DNA of 17,269 bases from Chloroflexota bacterium (lineage in GTDB: Bacteria > Chloroflexota > Anaerolineae > B4-G1). This document shows, piece by piece, positions 7,771 to 13,684 of this stretch. The notes beneath the pieces are model-generated. The model did no database searches. It had not been told where the DNA came from and saw only the letters and a list, made by a program, of their open reading frames with translations. The stretch is from positions 1-17,269 of the forward strand of contig JAAEPW010000194.1 of assembly GCA_024232355.1 (NCBI GenBank). Reading direction: 5' to 3'. A program made the translations under genes and the position numbers. The number at the start of each line of letters is the position of its first letter. Position 1 is the stretch's first letter.

Positions 7771-8856
7771 ATGCATATATTACTGATAGATTTTAATTTT
7801 TTTGAATACACTGCTTCTCTGGCAAATGCCCTGGCGACGCAGGTGCAGACGAGTTTGTTGGTTCCAACTGCTTTCGAGATCGTGGAGGGGGCGCTAGCGC
7901 CCGGCGTTAACTTGTGCTACTTTGATAAACCGCGTCTGCGCTCAGTGCGCAACTTGAAAATGTTGGCCCAGATGTGGAGCGTTATTCGTCGCTTGAACCC
8001 GGACGTGATTCACCTCGTGGCAGTAAATCCCTGGTTTAACCTGGGACTTGTCGGTTGGCGGCCCCGTAACCTGGTGACCACCATTCACGATCCGGTCATG
8101 CACGCGGGGGATCGCTCGCAGCGTAATATTCCCCAGGTGACGCGCGATTTACCGATCCGATTCTCAAAGCGCCTGATCGTTCACGGGCGGGCGCTAAAGG
8201 AAGAGTTGCTGAGGCGGCACACGATTCCACCGGAACGTATAGCCGTCATGCCGATTGGTGAGCTTTCCATCTACCGTCACTGGAATGATCAAAGCTGGGC
8301 CGAGCGGGATGGGACGGTCCTTTTCTTTGGACGAATCTGGCCCTACAAGGGGCTTGAGTATCTCATTGCTGCTGAACCAAGCATCAGTGCGGCCTGTCCC
8401 GAGGTACGCTTTGTGATCGCTGGCCGTGGTGAAGATGTGGAACGTTATCAGGCAATGATGGTGCACCCTGAACGATTTGAACTACTCAACGAGTACATTC
8501 CCCACGCGGACATACCTCGGCTTTTTCAACAAGCCAGCCTAGTCGCGCTGCCGTACATTGAGGCATCCCAGAGCGCCGTCATTCCACTGGCGTACGCTTT
8601 TGGCAAACCGGTCGTAGCGACTGCCGTCGGTGGCATCCCCGATGTGGTAGATCACAAGCAGGACGGCCTGCTGGTACCACCCCGCGACAGTGATGCTCTG
8701 GCCGAGGCGATAATTGATCTGTTGCAAGATCGGCAAACCCGTTATAGAATGGGGCAAAACGCCCTGGACAAGAGTGAGAATGAACTGTCGTGGGCTGCTG
8801 TTGCCCGGCAAACGGTTCACGTTTATAGAGGTATTTATGAAGAAAATCACTCGTGA
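7771..8856 (+). CDS. GT4 glycosyltransferase of the QSxVIxxA subgroup
   Basis: A 361-residue glycosyltransferase with an N-terminal Rossmann domain (MHILLIDFNFFEYTASLANA), the motif TTIHDPVMHAG at the acceptor side, and a donor domain from VLFFGRIWPYKGLEYLI. The donor-site motif reads EASQSAVIPLAYAFGKPVVA. E264 is kept, but the second Glu of EX7E is replaced by P272. This replacement is typical of a recognisable GT4 subgroup with an E-A-S/T-Q-S motif, so it is not evidence of inactivity. The ATG at 7771 is directly preceded by the remnant glycosyltransferase stop. The 3' end overlaps the beta-helix gene by 20 bases. GC content is again higher than in the sulfotransferase. Its role is a further sugar addition. 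Confidence 0.88.
   Translation: MHILLIDFNFFEYTASLANALATQVQTSLLVPTAFEIVEGALAPGVNLCYFDKPRLRSVRNLKMLAQMWSVIRRLNPDVIHLVAVNPWFNLGLVGWRPRNLVTTIHDPVMHAGDRSQRNIPQVTRDLPIRFSKRLIVHGRALKEELLRRHTIPPERIAVMPIGELSIYRHWNDQSWAERDGTVLFFGRIWPYKGLEYLIAAEPSISAACPEVRFVIAGRGEDVERYQAMMVHPERFELLNEYIPHADIPRLFQQASLVALPYIEASQSAVIPLAYAFGKPVVATAVGGIPDVVDHKQDGLLVPPRDSDALAEAIIDLLQDRQTRYRMGQNALDKSENELSWAAVARQTVHVYRGIYEENHS
8827..8831 (+). promoter_or_regulatory. Shine-Dalgarno site setting the start at 8837
   Basis: AGAGG five bases before the ATG at 8837, inside the end of the glycosyltransferase gene. It selects the ATG that immediately precedes a signal-anchor sequence, over the longer frame open from 8714. Confidence 0.6.
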
Positions 8857-10699
8857 AAAGAAATTTATTGTCGGTACAAGTCAACTTGCTATAGCCGGAT
8901 GCCTGGTCCTGGCGTTGATTCTTTCCGCCTGGGGGGCATCGCGCCTGCTGGTTCTCAATGCTGCCGGTGGACCCGAGGATAAGGAAGGGGATCTCAACTC
9001 GGTGCAGCAAGAGGACTTTTATCTCTATATGCCTATCGTGGTGCAGCAATACGGTCAACACTACTATGTGGACAGCATCAACGGCTCCGATGCCAACCCT
9101 GGCGACTCAGAGTTATATCCCTGGCGGACCCTGGCCCCGGTGCACATCAAGGACTTTGTCCCTGGCAGCACCGTGCACTTGAAGCGTGGATCGAGCTGGT
9201 CGGGAGGACTGGTGATCGACGATTCGGGCACACGCTACGACCCCATTCGTTTTACAGCCTATGGTACTGGAGATCGACCCGTGATCAGAAACCCCGGTGA
9301 TTCAGAAAACTGGACTCGCGGGATACAGATCAATGCTGACTGGGTAATCGTGGAGGCTTTACTCGTCCGGGATGTGCACGAAGCAGGTGTATACATCTCG
9401 GATGGCGCAGACCATAACATCGTTCGAGATATTGAGGCTACCAACGTGGGTACTGGTTTCACGGTCGAGGGGCGCTACAACCTCGTGACGAACAACTATG
9501 CGCACGATCTGCACATGGTAAAGAATACAGAAGGCGGAGACGACGATTTTGGCGCTGTCGGGGTCGCATTGCGCGATTCATACAATGAGATATCCTATAA
9601 TGTAATGGTGAATTGTATCGCACCCAGTCACGACTATGGTGTGGACGGCGGCGGTGTGGAATGGTGGGGCAATGCAAATAACAACTATGTCCACCACAAC
9701 TGGGTAGCCCGGAGCGCGGGCTTTCTGGAGGTTGGTGGTGGTTCAGCCATAAACACCACTGTGGCTTACAATGTCTCTCTCAACAACAGGAGAATGCCTT
9801 TCCTTCACCTGAAAGGACAGTTTGCTAGTTACGTGAACAACTTTCGATTGGAACATAACACCATCATCGAGACTATAGAGGACGACCCCGGCTGGGCAGT
9901 GCTCGCCTTTAAGGGAACTCCAACTGCGAGTACCATGTACGTGCGCAACAATATATTTTACATACACAAAGTCAAGTATGTGGCTAACGAGTCTGGCTTT
10001 ACCCACGATCACAACTTGTACTATATCAGTGGGGGAACTGAATTGGGCTTTAGCTTGGGTGTAGGAGAACAGTTCGCCGACCCGCTTTTTGTCGACCTGG
10101 CCGGAGAGGATTTCCACTTGCTTCCCACGAGTCCCGCCATTGACGCGGGAGTTGACCTTGGATACATGCTCGATTTTGAGGATTATCTGGTATACGTCGG
10201 TGCTGCCCCAGATTTGGGCATTTCCGAATATCGGGGGCCTGTCATAGTTCCAACTCCGACCCCAAATCCTGATGAATTCATCATTGACGACGCTGACCCA
10301 GGATTCTCTACCGCATTTTCCCAGGACGAATGGCTGATATACACAGACACAAGTGGACAACATTATGGCGACACCCATCGCTACAACCCCCAGATCGGTA
10401 CAGGTACGGACACCGCGACCTGGGCTTTTACCGTTCCTCAACCGGGAGAGTACGAGGTCTATGCCTGGTGGTGGGAATACTATTGGAGACCGACAGACGT
10501 GCCATACACGGTCAACCACGCAGGTGGTTCGACCACGATAAGAGTCGATCAGCAAACTGGCGGCGGACAATGGAACCTTCTGGGAACCTTTGATTTTCAG
10601 AGCCAGGGATCGGTGCTGATGTTCGACGATGTTTCATCAGGACAGGACATCGTGGCCGACGCGATCAGGCTCGTTTACGTAGGAGCTTTGGACCAATGA
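8837..10699 (+). CDS. Secreted right-handed parallel beta-helix protein with golvesin/xanthan-lyase-like C-terminal domain
   Basis: A 620-residue protein. Basic residues MKKITREKK lead into a hydrophobic segment (about residues 11-38), a signal peptide or membrane anchor. A short YLYMPIVVQQ motif follows. The YYVDSINGSDANPG...PWRTL opening is typical of DUF1565/pectin-lyase-like beta-helices. Residues about 75-460 carry Asn-rich repeating rungs such as NLVTNNYAHD, NEISYNVM, NNNYVHHNWV, TTVAYNVSLNN and LEHNTIIE. A Thr-Pro linker (VPTPTPNP) separates a C-terminal domain of about 140 residues containing FIIDDADPGFS, GEYEVYAWW, GGQWNLLGTFDF and IVADAIRLV, the golvesin/xanthan-lyase carbohydrate-binding pattern. 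Likely an extracellular polysaccharide lyase, epimerase or hydrolase acting on the cluster's polymer. I cannot identify catalytic residues, so the activity is inferred. Confidence 0.8.
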   Translation: MKKITREKKFIVGTSQLAIAGCLVLALILSAWGASRLLVLNAAGGPEDKEGDLNSVQQEDFYLYMPIVVQQYGQHYYVDSINGSDANPGDSELYPWRTLAPVHIKDFVPGSTVHLKRGSSWSGGLVIDDSGTRYDPIRFTAYGTGDRPVIRNPGDSENWTRGIQINADWVIVEALLVRDVHEAGVYISDGADHNIVRDIEATNVGTGFTVEGRYNLVTNNYAHDLHMVKNTEGGDDDFGAVGVALRDSYNEISYNVMVNCIAPSHDYGVDGGGVEWWGNANNNYVHHNWVARSAGFLEVGGGSAINTTVAYNVSLNNRRMPFLHLKGQFASYVNNFRLEHNTIIETIEDDPGWAVLAFKGTPTASTMYVRNNIFYIHKVKYVANESGFTHDHNLYYISGGTELGFSLGVGEQFADPLFVDLAGEDFHLLPTSPAIDAGVDLGYMLDFEDYLVYVGAAPDLGISEYRGPVIVPTPTPNPDEFIIDDADPGFSTAFSQDEWLIYTDTSGQHYGDTHRYNPQIGTGTDTATWAFTVPQPGEYEVYAWWWEYYWRPTDVPYTVNHAGGSTTIRVDQQTGGGQWNLLGTFDFQSQGSVLMFDDVSSGQDIVADAIRLVYVGALDQ

Positions 10700-11886
10700 A
10701 ACCAATCTTGACCTTTTTCTTTGACGCACTCAAACCGGAAAGCTTGCAACACATGCCTTTCCTGAATTCGTTTCCTCACCAGCGACGGATGCGAGCCGAG
10801 TTGGGGCACTCGGTCACTTGCCACCCATCAATGTACAGCGGCGTTTACCCGGATAAGCACTTGCAGTGGTTTGTCTGGAAATACGATCCCGTGACTTCTC
10901 CGTTTGCCTGGGCGCGCATCTTTAAACACCTTGGCCTCCTGGATAATTTGGGGTCGCGCTACTTTCTTCATAAATATACCCGCCAGTTTCGCCCCCGGAA
11001 TACGGCCTGGTTCGGCGTACCGCTCATGGTCAACCAGCCGCTCAAGTACTGGCCGTACTTTGACGTGGTCGAGGACCGCGCCTGGGATGAACCCGGCTAT
11101 CTCAAAGAGTATCCAACTGCTTTCGACATCCTGCGGCAGCACGATGTATCCTTCGAGGTCGTGGGTATGAGCAAGGGGGCTGGCGACGAGTTTGTCCAGA
11201 TAGGCGAATACGAACTCGGTGAGATCCATCCCTGGACGTATTTTTTCCTGGGCAGCGTGGACCGCTACTCGCACTACTATGGTCAAGACGGCCCCGAGAC
11301 CATCGCCCGCTTGCGCGAATTGGACCGGCTGGTCGAGACAAAATTCAAAGCCTATAGCCGTCGCGTGCCTGATTTTGACCTTTTTGTTTGGTCGGATCAC
11401 GGCCACATCCGCCTCGAACAACGGGTGGACATTCACGCTCACTTTCGCCGACGTGGGCGGAACATCCACGACTTTATCAATCTGGTCGAGGCCAACTATG
11501 CTCGCTTCTGGTTCCGCAACGACGACGAGCGGGCTGCCATCGAACGCATCCTGAGTGACCTCGAGGGTGGGTTCGTCCTGACCGACGAACACTATCGTCG
11601 CTATCACCTCCAGATGCCCGACAACCGTTACGGCGACCTGGTCTTTTATCTGGACAAACCGGCCATGTTTGCCAAAACGATCTGGGGCTTTGGACGCAAG
11701 CAAAAATCTATGCACGGTTACCTGCCCGACCATCCAGGCTCTGACGGTGTTTTTATTGGCAATCGTCCCTTGGTCGAGGGAACTCGTGTCGAATTGGTGG
11801 ACGTGCTGCCCACGCTGCTTGGCTCACTGGGATTACGTGTGCCCGATTACGTGGATGGCCGCGTGCTTTGGAGAGACCATGCCTGA
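10696..11886 (+). CDS. Alkaline phosphatase superfamily (type I phosphodiesterase/nucleotide pyrophosphatase-like) protein
   Basis: A 396-residue protein without a signal peptide. The two-zinc-site ligands of the superfamily can all be placed: D10 (TFFFDALKP), the nucleophile T41 (SVTCHPSMYSG), D189 and H193 (VDRYSHYYG), D234 and H235 (SDHGH), and H340 (MHGYLPDHPG). The C-terminal VELVDVLPTLLGSLGL closes the fold, as in other members. It is therefore predicted to be catalytically competent on a phosphoester or phosphodiester. Its start overlaps the previous stop by 4 nt (ATGA), and its end overlaps the next gene by 8 nt. In this context a phospho-substituent or lipid-phosphate step of polysaccharide metabolism is plausible, but the substrate is unknown. 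Lack of a leader suggests a cytoplasmic location. Confidence 0.82.
   Translation: MKPILTFFFDALKPESLQHMPFLNSFPHQRRMRAELGHSVTCHPSMYSGVYPDKHLQWFVWKYDPVTSPFAWARIFKHLGLLDNLGSRYFLHKYTRQFRPRNTAWFGVPLMVNQPLKYWPYFDVVEDRAWDEPGYLKEYPTAFDILRQHDVSFEVVGMSKGAGDEFVQIGEYELGEIHPWTYFFLGSVDRYSHYYGQDGPETIARLRELDRLVETKFKAYSRRVPDFDLFVWSDHGHIRLEQRVDIHAHFRRRGRNIHDFINLVEANYARFWFRNDDERAAIERILSDLEGGFVLTDEHYRRYHLQMPDNRYGDLVFYLDKPAMFAKTIWGFGRKQKSMHGYLPDHPGSDGVFIGNRPLVEGTRVELVDVLPTLLGSLGLRVPDYVDGRVLWRDHA
11870..11875 (+). promoter_or_regulatory. Shine-Dalgarno site setting the start at 11879
   Basis: GGAGAG lies three bases before the ATG at 11879, within the last codons of the phosphatase-like gene. It supports this ATG over the longer frame open from 11669. 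Confidence 0.55.
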
Positions 11887-13111
11887 GTATACCGCGCACG
11901 ACGATCCAATCGTGGGCCAAACCGTCGAACAACATTTAGCCCGAATTGTGGCCGCCATCCGCGAGCAAATGGAAGCGCAATCCATCATCCTCTACGGTAG
12001 TTTTGGACGGGGAGAGGGAAGCGTCATGCTCGATAGCGGGCGGCTTACGTTTCTCAGCGACTATGAGATCACGGTGGTCACCCCTTCCCCCTTCTACCGT
12101 GGTCTGTTCGCTGCATTATCGCAGCAGTTGACGGCAGAACTAGACGTGGAGGTAAGTGTCTCGTGGATGCGGCCCGGTCGCTTGCGCACGAACCAATCGC
12201 AAAATCTTTCCCTGGGCCGGTCCAAACCGACGATCGCAATGTACGAACTCAAGGCTGGCGGGCAGACGATTTATGGACGCGAGATGCTGACGGATGGGCC
12301 AATCATTGACCCACGCCAGATCTCGGTGCGAGCCGGTATTCGCTTGCTCATCAACCGAATGATCGAGGCGCTGCATTATGCGCCTGATCATAACTCGCCC
12401 CAAAAAGACCGGCTGGAAACCGTCCGCTGGATCAATAAACTGATCTTGGCCTGCAACGAGGCGCTTTTGCTCTCGTGGGGAGAATATCATTATTCCTATG
12501 CGGAACGCGGACGCCGTTTTTCTGCTGTGGGCGTTGAGCGCCTGCGTGCTTTGTCGCTCGATGCGTTGGATATGGCCGACATAATCGAGCGGGCAACGAG
12601 CTTTAAATTGCGCCCCACGTTGGATCTATTTCCTGGGGATACAACGAGTTTGTGGCTTCGGGTTAGCACCGCCGTCGACGTGGTTTTTCGTCACCTGATG
12701 GCCAAAGAACTCGGGATCAGCTTTGACTCTTATGCTCAATTCCCAGAACTGTTTCTAAAGCACGCGCAGGTACAGGCGTCGTACAACCTGTATCGCTTGT
12801 GGCCGCTGCCGGTTCCGCTAGACCAAAAACTGGTCAACGCGATCAAGTATTTGCGTCAACGTCGTTGCCCTCCTCGTGGTTACTTGACTCATTTTTCCAT
12901 CACAGCTAACTTGATCGTGTTTGCTTTGACCCCACTATTGTTTCAAAGCTGGTCCGAGAACGATGCGTTGCTGACCAAAAATGACCTGGAAATCAAGCGT
13001 TGGCTAACTGTGATCGGGTACCAGGACATGTCCTTTTCGGACGCCAAAACCGAAAGGCAAGCCTTGTACCAGTATTTGCTTTGGGCCTGGAAAAACTTTT
13101 GTTACAACTGA
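11879..13111 (+). CDS. Nucleotidyltransferase-fold protein (pol beta superfamily)
   Basis: A 410-residue protein. The first ~120 residues are a minimal nucleotidyltransferase domain: an amphipathic helix, then IILYGSFGRGEGS (residues 36-48, with the G-S-x-G-R-G-E helix-turn motif) and SDYEITVV with carboxylates D61 and E63 at the metal site. A third acidic strand (LDVEVSV) follows. Asp-x-Glu replaces the more usual Asp-x-Asp. The remaining ~290 residues are largely helical and I recognise no family in them. It starts 8 bases inside the preceding alkaline-phosphatase-like gene, so the two are likely made together. It may attach a nucleotidyl group or act as a phosphocholine/sugar nucleotidyl enzyme; the exact reaction is not determinable. 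No convincing terminator follows the TGA. Confidence 0.7.
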   Translation: MPEYTAHDDPIVGQTVEQHLARIVAAIREQMEAQSIILYGSFGRGEGSVMLDSGRLTFLSDYEITVVTPSPFYRGLFAALSQQLTAELDVEVSVSWMRPGRLRTNQSQNLSLGRSKPTIAMYELKAGGQTIYGREMLTDGPIIDPRQISVRAGIRLLINRMIEALHYAPDHNSPQKDRLETVRWINKLILACNEALLLSWGEYHYSYAERGRRFSAVGVERLRALSLDALDMADIIERATSFKLRPTLDLFPGDTTSLWLRVSTAVDVVFRHLMAKELGISFDSYAQFPELFLKHAQVQASYNLYRLWPLPVPLDQKLVNAIKYLRQRRCPPRGYLTHFSITANLIVFALTPLLFQSWSENDALLTKNDLEIKRWLTVIGYQDMSFSDAKTERQALYQYLLWAWKNFCYN

Positions 13112-13247
13112 GGGACTGCTTTTCAGTGCGGGCTTGTTTTGCTGGTGACGACTCTCGCAGCATCATTGCCCCAGGCGACTAGCGGCCAACGTGATGCACA
13201 ACAAAGGTCATTCCCGTAGCAAAGCGGGCAATACACTGCCCAATGCA

Positions 13248-13259
13248 AGTTGTACAACT
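13248..13259. promoter_or_regulatory. Perfect 12-nt palindrome, possible operator
   Basis: AGTTGTACAACT is self-complementary. It is flanked by CTGCCCA on the left and GGGAGCAG on the right, which form an imperfect outer inverted repeat. It lies about 50 bases before a TATAAT hexamer. It could be a protein-binding site or part of a hairpin; no regulator is known in the window. Confidence 0.3.
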
Positions 13260-13309
13260 GGGAGCAGGTACAGACCGGTGAAATCTGGCTCAAAATGCAA
13301 AATCTCTTG

Positions 13310-13315
13310 TATAAT
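13310..13315 (+). promoter_or_regulatory. Possible -10 promoter element
   Basis: TATAAT matches the consensus -10 hexamer exactly. No good TTGACA-like element is found 16-18 bases upstream (only a weak TGGCTC). A start near 13322 would give a leader of about 360 bases that includes the MITE-like element. Confidence 0.3.
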
Positions 13316-13410
13316 GGCGATAAAAGTCCAAAAAATACGACTATTTTTAATGAAAGTGTTACCTTTCAGTTACCTTGCCCCCTTAGAATGGTATTGTGTC
13401 AAGCACGATC

Positions 13411-13422
13411 AAGTGTGGAGCT
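13411..13422 (+). repeat. 12-bp direct repeat, left copy (candidate target-site duplication)
   Basis: AAGTGTGGAGCT abuts the left terminal inverted repeat of the 140-bp element. The identical sequence abuts the right end at 13563-13574. Confidence 0.8.
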
Positions 13423-13562
13423 AGGGCAATTGCATTTGGGCCTGATTCGCTCTCAGGGAATCGTCAGATCCCCGTTTGGAGCGGTGTTCTGGATCAGTTT
13501 TTGCTGCGTGGAACCGGGATCTGGCGATCTCTACCGAGCAAACGAATAAATGCAATTGCCCT
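13423..13562. mobile_element. 140-bp MITE-like element with 15-bp perfect terminal inverted repeats
   Basis: The left end AGGGCAATTGCATTT (13423-13437) and the right end AAATGCAATTGCCCT (13548-13562) are perfect reverse complements. The identical 12-mer AAGTGTGGAGCT lies directly outside each end, as expected for a target-site duplication made on insertion. The interior of about 110 bases has no reading frame of note, so movement would need a transposase supplied in trans. A duplication of 10-13 bp is known for some IS4-type elements, but I do not recognise the ends as a named family. It is located in the gap before the tandem deacetylase-like genes. Confidence 0.72.
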
Positions 13563-13574
13563 AAGTGTGGAGCT
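13563..13574 (+). repeat. 12-bp direct repeat, right copy (candidate target-site duplication)
   Basis: AAGTGTGGAGCT is identical to 13411-13422 and directly abuts the right inverted repeat. Removing the element and one copy would restore a continuous sequence from 13410 through the repeat to 13575. Confidence 0.8.
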
Positions 13575-13577
13575 ACC

Positions 13578-13595
13578 TTTGACTATAGAGTCAAA
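13578..13595. promoter_or_regulatory. Perfect 7-bp dyad, possible operator or hairpin
   Basis: TTTGACT-ATAG-AGTCAAA has perfect 7-bp arms. It contains TTGACT, similar to a -35 box, with TACTAT 20 bases further on, which is longer than the ideal spacing. It lies three bases beyond the direct repeat of the mobile element and 90 bases before the next gene, so it may be a control site for that gene. Confidence 0.3.
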
Positions 13596-13671
13596 ATCGC
13601 TCGTTACTATGTGGACTGTTAGAGGGTGTCCCTTTTGAATGGAATACATTATTAGTGTCTTTTCAAAATAC

Positions 13672-13678
13672 AGGAGGT
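13672..13678 (+). promoter_or_regulatory. Strong Shine-Dalgarno site setting the start at 13685
   Basis: AGGAGGT is close to the full anti-16S consensus and lies six bases before the ATG at 13685. It rules out the in-frame GTG at 13655, which is upstream of it. Confidence 0.8.
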
Positions 13679-13684
13679 GTAACT

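Larger units (their letters stand above)
13112..13684 (+). other. 573-nt gap without a convincing gene
   Basis: This is the longest non-coding stretch in the window. From left to right it holds an in-frame signal-peptide-like stretch after the upstream stop (13112-13216), a 12-nt palindrome (13248-13259), a TATAAT hexamer (13310-13315), an AT-only hairpin AAAAATA-CGAC-TATTTTT (13331-13348), a 140-bp MITE-like element (13423-13562) between 12-bp direct repeats, an 18-nt dyad (13578-13595) and the Shine-Dalgarno sequence of the next gene. The short frames between 13191 and 13638 run through the inverted repeats, have no ribosome-binding sites and look like no protein, so they are not called. 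The gap probably separates two transcription units. Confidence 0.7.

Noticed and set aside
8714..8836. Upstream extension of the beta-helix protein
   Set aside because: It would put about 40 residues before the signal segment inside the preceding gene. The ATG at 8837 has a Shine-Dalgarno sequence and a normal signal-peptide start.
9743..10570. Long minus-strand open frame opposite the beta-helix gene
   Set aside because: The plus strand encodes a recognisable protein here. The minus frame has no domain, no ribosome-binding site and no partner genes on that strand.
10828..11733. Long minus-strand open frame opposite the alkaline-phosphatase-like gene
   Set aside because: It mirrors a gene with a complete catalytic residue set and is explained by codon bias of the plus strand.
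11669..11878. Upstream extension of the nucleotidyltransferase
   Set aside because: It is a shadow of the alkaline-phosphatase-like gene. GGAGAG directly precedes the ATG at 11879.
13411..13575. Reading the inverted-repeat element as an intrinsic terminator or riboswitch
   Set aside because: The arms are 110 bases apart with no T-tract, and the flanking 12-bp direct repeats are better explained by insertion of a mobile element.
13191..13638. Three short plus-strand open frames of 77-99 codons in the intergenic gap
   Set aside because: They cross the inverted repeats of the mobile element, lack ribosome-binding sites and show no recognisable protein features.
13655..13684. GTG start for the first deacetylase-like gene
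   Set aside because: The strong AGGAGGT at 13672 lies downstream of this GTG and six bases before the ATG at 13685.
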